DNA from: Streptomyces sp. DI166
Lineage (GTDB): Bacteria > Actinomycetota > Actinomycetes > Streptomycetales > Streptomycetaceae
Length of the DNA stretch: 49,842 nt
Assembly (NCBI RefSeq): GCF_900091315.1
Contig: NZ_FLSP01000067.1
Span: 1 to 49,842 of the forward strand
Direction: 5' to 3'
Shown here: positions 32,641 to 39,701 of the stretch, piece after piece
How positions within the stretch are numbered: position 1 is the first letter of the stretch
Layout: each line of letters opens with the position of its first letter
Position numbers and translations under genes: made by a program
Notes under the pieces: generated by a model
Database searches by the model: none
Seen by the model: only the letters and a program-made list of their open reading frames with translations
What the model was told of the DNA's origin: nothing

Positions 32641-33285
32641 GTGACTGACTACGACGTGCTCCGGGTCTTCTGCGGACCGCGCGGAGGATACGGCAATGAG
32701 CTGGGCGTCGTCCGGGACGGCCGGGTGCTGCCGGAGCCGGACGAGCGGCAGGCGTTCGCGGCGAAGCTGGGGTTCAGCGAGACGGTGTTCGTGGACGACC
32801 CCGAGCGCGGTGTCGTCGACATCTACACGCCCAGCGTGCGGCTGCCGTTCGCCGGTTACCCCTGTGTCGGCGCGGCCTGGCTGCTGGACGTGCCCGAGCT
32901 GGTCACCCCGGCCGGAGTGGTCGGCGCCCGGCAGGACGGGGAGTTCTGCTGGATCGAGGCACGCGCGGAGTGGGCACCGCCGCGGACGCTGCGGCAGTAC
33001 GCGACGGCCGCCGAGGTCGACGAACTGCCCGTGCCGCCGCCGGGGGAGTGGATCTACGCCTGGGCGTGGGAGGACGAGGCCGCTGGCCGGATCCGCGCCC
33101 GGGGCTTCCCCGGCCGGGGCGACGGCATCGAGGAGGACGAGGCCACGGGCGCGGCGGCGATCCTGCTGACGGACCGGCTGGGCCGCGCCCTGAACATCAC
33201 CCAGGGCACGGGCTCCCAGCTGCTGACGGCACCGCAGCCCGGGGGCTGGGTGGAACTCGGGGGACGGGTCTACCTGGAGCGCTGA
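32641..33285 (+). CDS. PhzF family isomerase/epimerase-like protein (short form)
   Basis: A 214-residue PhzF-family protein. Visible family blocks are GYGNELGVV, SETVFV (the catalytic Glu in the E-T-V-F motif), FAGYPCVGAAW and ATGAAAI, followed by GTGSQLL. It is shorter than the usual 260-300 residues, with loss mostly in the second half, but no frameshift is evident. Members include PhzF of phenazine synthesis and racemases; the activity here is unknown. GTG start at 32641 without an obvious ribosome site. It is in the iron/heme region but has no iron box of its own. Confidence 0.8.
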   Translation: MTDYDVLRVFCGPRGGYGNELGVVRDGRVLPEPDERQAFAAKLGFSETVFVDDPERGVVDIYTPSVRLPFAGYPCVGAAWLLDVPELVTPAGVVGARQDGEFCWIEARAEWAPPRTLRQYATAAEVDELPVPPPGEWIYAWAWEDEAAGRIRARGFPGRGDGIEEDEATGAAAILLTDRLGRALNITQGTGSQLLTAPQPGGWVELGGRVYLER

Positions 33286-33324
33286 GCGCAGGACCGGAGC
33301 GCTGAGCACACATGAGGGCAACGC

Positions 33325-33972
33325 TCACGCCGACAGCGGGAACTCCTCGCCCAGCGCCCGGAACACGGCCGTGTTGAGCGCGAACGCCTTCTTGCACTCG
33401 CCCACGATCCGCTGCTTCTCCAGCTCGTCCGCCCGCACCCCGTCCAGGAGTTCGCGGTAGGCGCGCTTGAAGGCGGCCGGGTTGGTGATGCCCTCGAAGA
33501 CGTAGAAGCGGACGCCGTCGCCCTTCTTCTCGAAGCCCCAGGTCTTCTCCGCGCGGTCGCGGATGATCTGGCCGCCGGAGAGGTCGCCGAGGTAGCGGGT
33601 GTAGTGGTGGGCGATGTAGCCCGCGGGCCAGGTCTCGGCGCACTCCCGGACCCGGTCGGCGTAGGCACGGGTGGCCGGGAGCGCGGTCACGCCCGCCCGC
33701 CAGCGCGGGCCGCGCAGATGCGCCAGGTCCCGCTCCAGGGCCGCCAGGCGGTACAGCTCCGGCCGGACGAACGGCCCGGCCACCGGGTCCGCCGCCAGCC
33801 GCTCGGCGTGGCTCTCCAGTGCCTCGTAGACGAACCACAGCTGCTCGGTGTAGCGCGCGTAGGCGTCGACGCCGAGGCGACCGCCGAGCAGGTCGCTCAT
33901 GAAGGTGGAGGTCTCCGCCTCCACGTGCTGCTCGTGGGAGGCGGTGCGGATGACGGTCGAGAAGGAGTCCAT
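33325..33972 (-). CDS. heme oxygenase (biliverdin-producing)
   Basis: A 215-residue heme oxygenase of the HmuO/HO-1 type. The proximal heme ligand is His13 in ASHEQHVEAET; the distal helix has YLGDLSGGQ with the glycines that contact heme and the conserved Asp. It opens imported heme to biliverdin, CO and iron. The ATG at 33972 follows GAGGATGG; an ATG at 33981 is also in frame. The iron box at 33986 begins a few bases upstream, so low iron should switch it on. Confidence 0.94.
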   Translation of the reverse strand: MDSFSTVIRTASHEQHVEAETSTFMSDLLGGRLGVDAYARYTEQLWFVYEALESHAERLAADPVAGPFVRPELYRLAALERDLAHLRGPRWRAGVTALPATRAYADRVRECAETWPAGYIAHHYTRYLGDLSGGQIIRDRAEKTWGFEKKGDGVRFYVFEGITNPAAFKRAYRELLDGVRADELEKQRIVGECKKAFALNTAVFRALGEEFPLSA

Positions 33973-33985
33973 GCCGACCATCCTC

Positions 33986-34004
33986 TAAGGTGAGGCTTAC
34001 CTAA
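33986..34004. promoter_or_regulatory. iron box upstream of heme oxygenase
   Basis: TAAGGTGAGGCTTACCTAA matches the DtxR/DmdR1 consensus at 16 of 19 positions, and ends 14 bases before the heme oxygenase start used here. That position would overlap the promoter. Confidence 0.85.
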
Positions 34005-34051
34005 GTCAATAGGTTTGCCGACGCGCTGTCGGTAAAAAGCGTACTGAAAAA

Positions 34052-34077
34052 GGCCCGCCCCGGCAGTGGGGCGGGCC
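34052..34077 (-). terminator. Rho-independent terminator of map
   Basis: A perfect 10-pair stem (ggcccgcccc / ggggcgggcc) with a 6-base loop. On the map strand it is followed directly by TTTTTC, a classical U-tract that is rare in Streptomyces. It starts 14 bases past the map stop. Confidence 0.9.
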
Positions 34078-34090
34078 TGCGGGTTCAGGG

Positions 34091-34948
34091 CTACGGCAGG
34101 GTCAGGATGTCCGCGCCGGTCTCCGTGACCACCAGCGTGTGCTCGAACTGCGCCGTGCGCTTGCGGTCCTTGGTCACGACCGTCCAGCCGTCGTCCCACA
34201 TGTCGTACTCGTGGGTGCCCAGCGTCAGCATCGGCTCGATCGTGAAGGTCATCCCCGGCTGGATCACCGTCGTGGCGTGCGGGCTGTCGTAGTGCGGGAT
34301 GATCAGCCCCGAGTGGAACGAGGAGTTGATGCCGTGGCCGGTGAAGTCCCGGACCACGCCGTACCCGAAGCGCTTGGCGTACGACTCGATGACCCGCCCG
34401 ATGACATTGATCTGGCGGCCCGGCTTGACCGCCTTGATCGCCCGGTTCAGGGACTCCCGGGTGCGCTCCACCAGCAGGCGGCTCTCCTCGTCGACGTCGC
34501 CGACCAGGTAGGTGGCGTTGTTGTCGCCGTGCACACCGCCGATGTACGCGGTGACGTCGAGGTTGACGATGTCGCCGTCGCGCAGCACCGTGGAGTCCGG
34601 GATGCCGTGGCAGATGACCTCGTTGACGCTGGTGCACAGCGACTTGGGGAAGCCGCGGTAGCCGAGCGTGGAGGGGTAGGCGCCGTGGTCGCACATGTAC
34701 TCGTGCGCCACCTTGTCCAGTTCGTCCGTGGTCACCCCGGGCGCGATCAGCTTGGCCGCCTCGGCCATCGCCCGCGCGGCGATCCGGCCGGCGATCCGCA
34801 TCGCCTCGATCGTCTCGGGGGTCTGCACCTCGGGACCCGTGTACGGGGTCGGCGCGGGCTTGCCGACGTACTCGGGACGCCGGATGTTTCCGGGCACGGA
34901 ACGGGTGGGAGACAGCTCCCCTGGTACGAGCAGCGACTGGCCAGACAT
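34091..34948 (-). CDS. map: type I methionyl aminopeptidase
   Basis: A 285-residue aminopeptidase that removes the initiator Met from new proteins. The five metal ligands of the pita-bread fold are in place: Asp in VNLDVTAYI, Asp in GVHGDNNAT, His in FTGHGINSSFH, Glu in FTIEPML, Glu in AQFEHTL. The 40-residue N-tail (RSVPGNIRRPEYVGKP) is typical of the actinobacterial MetAP1c form. The ATG at 34948 lies seven bases after TAGACT, a good -10 box, so the mRNA may be leaderless. Ends in a strong terminator. Confidence 0.95.
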   Translation of the reverse strand: MSGQSLLVPGELSPTRSVPGNIRRPEYVGKPAPTPYTGPEVQTPETIEAMRIAGRIAARAMAEAAKLIAPGVTTDELDKVAHEYMCDHGAYPSTLGYRGFPKSLCTSVNEVICHGIPDSTVLRDGDIVNLDVTAYIGGVHGDNNATYLVGDVDEESRLLVERTRESLNRAIKAVKPGRQINVIGRVIESYAKRFGYGVVRDFTGHGINSSFHSGLIIPHYDSPHATTVIQPGMTFTIEPMLTLGTHEYDMWDDGWTVVTKDRKRTAQFEHTLVVTETGADILTLP

Positions 34949-35006
34949 GCCAGCGAGTCTAACGAGCCGCCGTGGGGGAACATGTCGGTGGCGAGAGGAG
35001 CGGGAC

Positions 35007-35234
35007 ATGGCCCTGTTCAAGAAGCGCACGGCGGGCAAGCCGGGCGAGTGGTACTACTGCCTGGAGCACAAGAAGGTCGAGGAGGGGCCGGACTGCCCCG
35101 GCAAGGACCGGTTCGGTCCGTACGCCTCCCGCGCGGAGGCCGAGCACGCGATGGAGACCGCCCGCGAGCGCAACCTCCAGTGGGAGAACGACCCCAAGTG
35201 GCACGACGCTCCGCAGGCCGCCGACGACGACTGA
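35007..35234 (+). CDS. conserved small actinobacterial protein
   Basis: A 75-residue charged protein, with Cys at positions 18 and 30 (YYCLEHKKVEEGPDCPGKD) spaced so that metal binding is possible, then a helix (SRAEAEHAMETARERNLQWE). Proteins of this length and pattern are conserved in Streptomyces but have no assigned function. ATG at 35007 after GAGAGGAG. It diverges from map and ends one base before the convergent MFS gene stop. Confidence 0.75.
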   Translation: MALFKKRTAGKPGEWYYCLEHKKVEEGPDCPGKDRFGPYASRAEAEHAMETARERNLQWENDPKWHDAPQAADDD

Positions 35235-36506
35235 TCAGGCCTTGGTGGCCGCCGCCTCGCGCTGGGCGCGCACGCTCCTGGCGTGCTCGCTGGTGCGGGC
35301 GTCGTACGTCATCAGCTTCGGCAGGCACAGGGCCAGCAGCCCGATCGCGCCGACGCTCAGCAGACCGCCCGACCACACCGACGCCCGTACGCCCCACCAG
35401 GCGGCGAAGCCGCCCGCCCGGACCTGGCCGAGGGTCGGTCCGACGGAGTACGACAGCAGCTCGATCCCGGCGAGGCGGCCGCGCAGCTCGTCCGGGATCG
35501 TCTGGTTCCACATGATCCCGCGGTAGATACCGCTGACCATGTCGCAGCCGCCCGCGACGGTCAGGAACAGCAGCACCAGCCAGACATTGCCGACCATGCC
35601 CGCGGCCGCGATCGCGACGCCCCACAGCGCCGCCGCCAGCACCACCATCCGGCCGTGCCGGTGCACCCGCCCGGTCCAGCCACTGCTCAGGCTCACCAGC
35701 AGCGAGCCGAAGGGCAGCGCCGCGTACATCAGCCCCAGCGACCACTCGGCGTCCAACTCGTCGGCCAGGAACGGCAGCAGTGCCAGCGGCATCGCCAGGA
35801 ACATCGCCGCGAGGTCGATGGCGTAGGTGCCGAGCAGCTCCTTGCGGTTCCAGGCGTACCGGGCGCCCTCCCAGATGCCCTTGAGCGACGGCTTCGCGGC
35901 CTCGTGCGAGGCGGGGGAGGGGGCCAGCGGGAGGATCAGCACCACCGAGAGGACGAAGGTCAGCAGATCGGCGGCGTACGCCCAGCCGAGCCCCGCGTAC
36001 GCCACGACCACGCCCGCCACCGCCGGACCGGCGACGCCGCCGACCGTCCAGCGCAGGGAGTTGAGCGAGGCGGCGGCCGGCAGGTGCTCGTGCTTCACGA
36101 TCCGCGGCCACAGCGAGTCCAGCGCGGGCCGCTGCACCGACACCAGCGCCGAGGACAGCGCGGCGACGACGTACAGCGGCCATACGGCGGGCTCCGGCAT
36201 CAGCGCGTTCACCAGCAGCGCGGCACTGAGTACCCCCTGCCCCGCCTCGGTCCACAGGATCAGCCCGCGCTTGTCCAGCGCGTCGGCGAGCGCCCCGCCG
36301 TACAGCCCGAAGACGATCAGCGGGACCAGCTCCACGGCCCCGATCGCGCCGACGGCCGCCGCGGACCCCGTCAGCTCCTTGATCTGGACGGGAAGCGCGA
36401 CGAACGTCAGGAAACTGCCGAAGTTGGAGACCAGCCCCGACAGCCACAACCGCCGGAACTCGGCGGACGCACGCCAGGGGGTGAGATCGGGAAGCAAGGA
36501 GGCCAC
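35235..36506 (-). CDS. MFS transporter, EntS/MFS_3-like
   Basis: A 423-residue transporter with about 12 hydrophobic helices. The opening FRRLWLSGLVSNFGSFLTFVALPVQI and GGALADALDKR (motif A variant) match the MFS_3 group that includes the enterobactin exporter EntS and macrolide pumps. Being close to the iron cluster, it might export a siderophore, but there is no iron box and no biosynthesis gene, so drug export is as likely. ATG start at 36506. Confidence 0.85.
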   Translation of the reverse strand: MASLLPDLTPWRASAEFRRLWLSGLVSNFGSFLTFVALPVQIKELTGSAAAVGAIGAVELVPLIVFGLYGGALADALDKRGLILWTEAGQGVLSAALLVNALMPEPAVWPLYVVAALSSALVSVQRPALDSLWPRIVKHEHLPAAASLNSLRWTVGGVAGPAVAGVVVAYAGLGWAYAADLLTFVLSVVLILPLAPSPASHEAAKPSLKGIWEGARYAWNRKELLGTYAIDLAAMFLAMPLALLPFLADELDAEWSLGLMYAALPFGSLLVSLSSGWTGRVHRHGRMVVLAAALWGVAIAAAGMVGNVWLVLLFLTVAGGCDMVSGIYRGIMWNQTIPDELRGRLAGIELLSYSVGPTLGQVRAGGFAAWWGVRASVWSGGLLSVGAIGLLALCLPKLMTYDARTSEHARSVRAQREAAATKA

Positions 36507-36564
36507 AGCAGGTCATCGTCGGTACGGACGGGAGACCGGGGCAACTGTTTTTCGGCGGGGCCGC

Positions 36565-37167
36565 TCACCACCGCGTCGGCGGCGGGGCCGTCAGATGGTC
36601 CGCCAGCGCCGACAGGCGGTCCCGCCAGCGGCGCGGGGACCGGGGCGAGGGCAGGCAGTTCTCGCCCGCCGCCGCGCTCACCAGATGCTGGACCGTGTCC
36701 AGGTCCAGGTCCGTCGTCTCCGGGACCGGGAGGGCCTCGTGGGACATCGTCACCAGGTCGCCCTCGGCGGGGCCCAGGGAGAGGACCGTGGCCCCGGAGC
36801 GGCGGGCGTCGTGGATGTGTTCCAGGAGGGTGTCGTCCGGGGCGCCCGGGGCCACGACCAGCAGGGTCTCGCCCCGCCGGGCGGCCGCCAGCCGGCCCAG
36901 GCCCACCGCCAGGTGCGCCGGGTCCGTCGGGCGCGGGGCGTGGCGTACCAGGGTGGGCGTCAGTTCCGGCGTCCCCGACCACGCCGCCTCGTCCACCAGG
37001 TGGGCCGCCAGATGCCACGGCTCGTGGGCCGGGGTCCCCACCAGCAGCAGGCCCCCGCCGTGGGAGACCACCGAGCCCCGCAGCACCCCGGCGAACCTCC
37101 GCGTGGCCCCCAACCACTCGGTTCCGGCGAGTACTTCACGCAGCAGCGCGACCCGTACGGCATCCAT
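36565..37167 (-). CDS. SIS-like protein of unknown function
   Basis: A 200-residue protein. The Rossmann-like alternation (GGGLLLVGTPAHEPWHLAAHLVDEA; RRGETLLVVAPGAPDDTLLEHIHDA; GATVLSLGPAEGDLVTMS) suggests a sugar isomerase (SIS)-type fold without the classical Ser/Thr phosphosugar site. The function is unknown. It diverges from npdG across 104 bases and is conserved next to it in my recollection of Streptomyces genomes, which I cannot check here. Confidence 0.6.
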   Translation of the reverse strand: MDAVRVALLREVLAGTEWLGATRRFAGVLRGSVVSHGGGLLLVGTPAHEPWHLAAHLVDEAAWSGTPELTPTLVRHAPRPTDPAHLAVGLGRLAAARRGETLLVVAPGAPDDTLLEHIHDARRSGATVLSLGPAEGDLVTMSHEALPVPETTDLDLDTVQHLVSAAAGENCLPSPRSPRRWRDRLSALADHLTAPPPTRW

Positions 37168-37271
37168 GGGCCCGCATCCTGCCGCACCGGCCGGAGCGGC
37201 ACGGCCGGTTCCGGTGGAATTCGCCCGACCTGGGCAATCGGGGCCCCGCGCCGCACCCGTAAAGTCGGGCC

Positions 37272-37979
37272 ATGACCTCTACCGACAGTGCTGCACAGAA
37301 GGCCCCCGCCAAGGACCCCTGGGACCTGCCCGACGTCTCCGGGCTGGTCGTGGGCGTGCTCGGCGGGACCGGGCCGCAGGGCAAGGGACTGGCCTACCGG
37401 CTCGCCAAGGCCGGCCAGAAGGTGATCATCGGCTCGCGCGCCGCCGACCGCGCGCAGGCCGCCGCCGAGGAGATCGGCCACGGCGTCGAGGGCGCCGACA
37501 ACGCCGAGTGCGCCCGCCGCAGCGACATCGTGATCGTCGCCGTGCCGTGGGACGGCCACAGCAAGACGCTGGAGTCCCTGCGCGAGGAACTCGCCGGGAG
37601 GCTCGTCGTCGACTGCGTCAACCCGCTCGGCTTCGACAAGCAGGGCGCCTACGCCCTCAAGCCCGAGGAGGGCAGCGCCGCCCAGCAGGCCGCCGCCCTG
37701 CTCCCGGACTCCCGGGTCACCGCCGCCTTCCACCACCTGTCGGCCGTGCTGCTCCAGGACCCGGAGATCGACGAGATCGACACCGACGTCATGGTCCTCG
37801 GCGAGGCCCGCGCCGACGTCGAGACCGTCCAGGCCCTGGCGAGCCGCATCCCCGGCATGCGCGGCATCTTCGCCGGCCGGCTGCGCAACGCCCACCAGGT
37901 CGAGTCCCTGGTCGCCAACCTGATCTCCGTCAACCGGCGCTACAAGGCGCACGCGGGACTCCGCATCACGGACGTATGA
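37272..37979 (+). CDS. npdG: F420H2:NADP oxidoreductase NpdG
   Basis: A 235-residue enzyme that transfers hydride between NADPH and coenzyme F420. The N-terminal Rossmann motif is VVGVLGGTGPQGKGLAYRLA, with Ser-Arg (IIGSRAADRA) for the NADPH phosphate; DIVIVAVPWDGH and VDCVNPLGFD complete the dinucleotide domain, and TAAFHHLSAV is near the F420 site. It supplies reduced F420 for actinobacterial dehydrogenases and biosynthetic enzymes. Confidence 0.92.
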   Translation: MTSTDSAAQKAPAKDPWDLPDVSGLVVGVLGGTGPQGKGLAYRLAKAGQKVIIGSRAADRAQAAAEEIGHGVEGADNAECARRSDIVIVAVPWDGHSKTLESLREELAGRLVVDCVNPLGFDKQGAYALKPEEGSAAQQAAALLPDSRVTAAFHHLSAVLLQDPEIDEIDTDVMVLGEARADVETVQALASRIPGMRGIFAGRLRNAHQVESLVANLISVNRRYKAHAGLRITDV

Positions 37980-37985
37980 GGGGAT

Positions 37986-38022
37986 GGGGGACACTGGAGG
38001 GCGTCGTACCGCAGTGTCCCCC
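37986..38022. terminator. hairpin between npdG and a small membrane-protein gene
   Basis: gggggacact (37986-37995) is a perfect mirror of agtgtccccc (38013-38022), with a 17-base loop. It lies 6 bases after the npdG stop and 17 bases before the next start codon, so it may end npdG transcripts or form a leader hairpin next to the AGGAG site of the small gene. Confidence 0.6.
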
Positions 38023-38039
38023 GACAGGAGCCGCACACC

Positions 38040-38222
38040 ATGCCCCGCCTCGCCCTCTACGCCCTGCTCGTCTGCGTCCTCGCCGTCGTCGCGGCCGTCG
38101 TCTCCTTCGTGCAGGGCAGCTGGCTCGGGATCGTCTGGGTCCTGCTGGGCGGTCTGTCGTCCAACATGTGGTGGTACTACGTCAAGCGCGACAAGGCCCG
38201 CCGCCAGTCCGTCACGGGCTGA
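38040..38222 (+). CDS. small two-TM membrane protein
   Basis: A 60-residue protein with two hydrophobic helices (about 5-23 and 27-47), a short WWYY segment and a basic tail (KRDKARRQ). I do not recognise a family. AGGAG ten bases upstream supports the ATG at 38040. It overlaps the end of the convergent M50 protease gene by 11 bases. Confidence 0.65.
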   Translation: MPRLALYALLVCVLAVVAAVVSFVQGSWLGIVWVLLGGLSSNMWWYYVKRDKARRQSVTG

Positions 38223-39012
38223 CCGAGCAGACCTCGCTCCCGCCCCGCCAGAAGCGGAAGAGGTCGTAGCCGCAGTACGTGTCGAACTCGTCCACCCCGA
38301 GCCCGCGCAGGATCGCGTCCACCAGGTCGAAGAACGCCGCGTTCACGCCCGGCAGCCACAGCAGCGCGAACACCAGCAGCAGGCCGAACGGCGCGATCGG
38401 CTCCACCTGGCGGCGGACGCCGTGCGACAGCCACGGCTCGATCACGCCGTAGCCGTCCAGGCCCGGCACCGGCAGGAAGTTCAGGATCGTCGCCGTGACC
38501 TGGAGCAGCGCCAGGAAGGCGAGCGCGAACCGGAAGTCGGCCGGCACGCCGTCCAGCGCGTCCAGCCAGAACGGCGCCGTGCACACCGCCGCGAACAGCA
38601 GGTTCGTCAGCGGGCCCGCCGCCGAGATCAGGCTGTGCTTCCACCGCCCCCGGATCCGCCCGCGCTCGATGAACACCGCACCGCCCGGCAGACCGATCCC
38701 GCCCATGATCACGAACAGCACCGGGAGCACGATGCTGAGCAGCGCGTGCGTGTACTTCAGCGGGTTCAGCGTGAGGTAGCCCTTCGCGCCGACCGTGATG
38801 TCCCCGCTGTGCAGGGCGGTACGGGCGTGCGCGTACTCGTGCAGGCACAGCGAGACGATCCAGGCCGCCGTCACGAACAGGAACACGGCGACACCGGGCT
38901 GCTCGGCGAACCCGGTCCAGGTGGCCCAGCCCGTCACCGCCGTGACGGCCAGGATGCCGGCGAAGACCGGGCTCATCCTCCGGTCGCCGGGGCGGGCGTC
39001 GGTGACGGTCAT
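38212..39012 (-). CDS. site-2 protease family (M50) protein
   Basis: A 266-residue membrane protease with about six TM helices. The zinc motif is HEYAH (58-62) and the third ligand sits in NFLPVPGLDGYG. This is the compact form without a PDZ domain, common in actinobacteria; substrates are unknown, though the family cleaves membrane-bound regulators. The ATG at 39012 is supported by helix positions. Confidence 0.9.
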   Translation of the reverse strand: MTVTDARPGDRRMSPVFAGILAVTAVTGWATWTGFAEQPGVAVFLFVTAAWIVSLCLHEYAHARTALHSGDITVGAKGYLTLNPLKYTHALLSIVLPVLFVIMGGIGLPGGAVFIERGRIRGRWKHSLISAAGPLTNLLFAAVCTAPFWLDALDGVPADFRFALAFLALLQVTATILNFLPVPGLDGYGVIEPWLSHGVRRQVEPIAPFGLLLVFALLWLPGVNAAFFDLVDAILRGLGVDEFDTYCGYDLFRFWRGGSEVCSVSP

Positions 39013-39116
39013 GCTGCTCCCTGGGCTGCTCGGCGCGCGGTGCTGGGGCCCGACGGTACCGGGCGCAACGGGAAAACGTCTCGCGGTCGGACGCCGGTTC
39101 CGGAGAAGGTGGGGAC

Positions 39117-39650
39117 ATGGGGAAGTGGAAGGTGTTCTACGAGGACTGGCAGATGGAGTGCTGCGGCACTCCCTTCGCGGTGGGCGACGAGGTGAGCTGG
39201 CCGCTGCTGCTGATCGAATCCGGCGACTGGGACGACGAGGTCTCCAAGGTCGTCGGCGAGGTCGCGCAGGTCAACGGCGTACGGGTGCTGAACGACGACT
39301 CGGGGCTCACGGTCGCCCTGCACGAGGACTCCGTCGACCAGGTCGCGCCGGAGGACCTGGGCGAGGAGAAGCCCGGCGACCGGATCCGCCTGGTCGGACT
39401 GCTCTCCGTGGAACGCCACGGCGCCCAGTGGCCGGACGTCACCGGCCGGGTGGCGGACATCCACCTGGTCAGCCAGGAGTACGCCGAGACCGACCCCGCC
39501 TCCCGCACCTGGGAGCCGGTACCGGGCACCCGCACCCTGCGCCCCGTCGAGGCCTGCCCCAAGTGGTTCACCGAGGCCGAACCGCACACGCAGGGCCGCC
39601 ACGTCCGGGAGGCCGGGGTACTGGTCACCCTGGAGGTCCCGGACCACTGA
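39117..39650 (+). CDS. DUF6578-like conserved protein
   Basis: A 177-residue soluble acidic protein. The N-terminus (VFYEDWQMECCGTPFAVGDEVSWPL) has a CC pair and a beta-rich look that I recall from DUF6578 of Streptomyces; the name is uncertain. No catalytic motif is visible. It is followed after 51 bases by the large SARP-type regulator on the same strand, so the two may be co-transcribed. Confidence 0.65.
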   Translation: MGKWKVFYEDWQMECCGTPFAVGDEVSWPLLLIESGDWDDEVSKVVGEVAQVNGVRVLNDDSGLTVALHEDSVDQVAPEDLGEEKPGDRIRLVGLLSVERHGAQWPDVTGRVADIHLVSQEYAETDPASRTWEPVPGTRTLRPVEACPKWFTEAEPHTQGRHVREAGVLVTLEVPDH

Positions 39651-39701
39651 CCGCCGCCCGACCCGGCCCGTGCACACAGCCCCGTGCACACAGCAGAGAC
39701 A

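Noticed and set aside
35235..36506. MFS gene as a siderophore exporter
   Set aside because: EntS-like sequence alone is not enough: no iron box and no siderophore biosynthesis genes are nearby.
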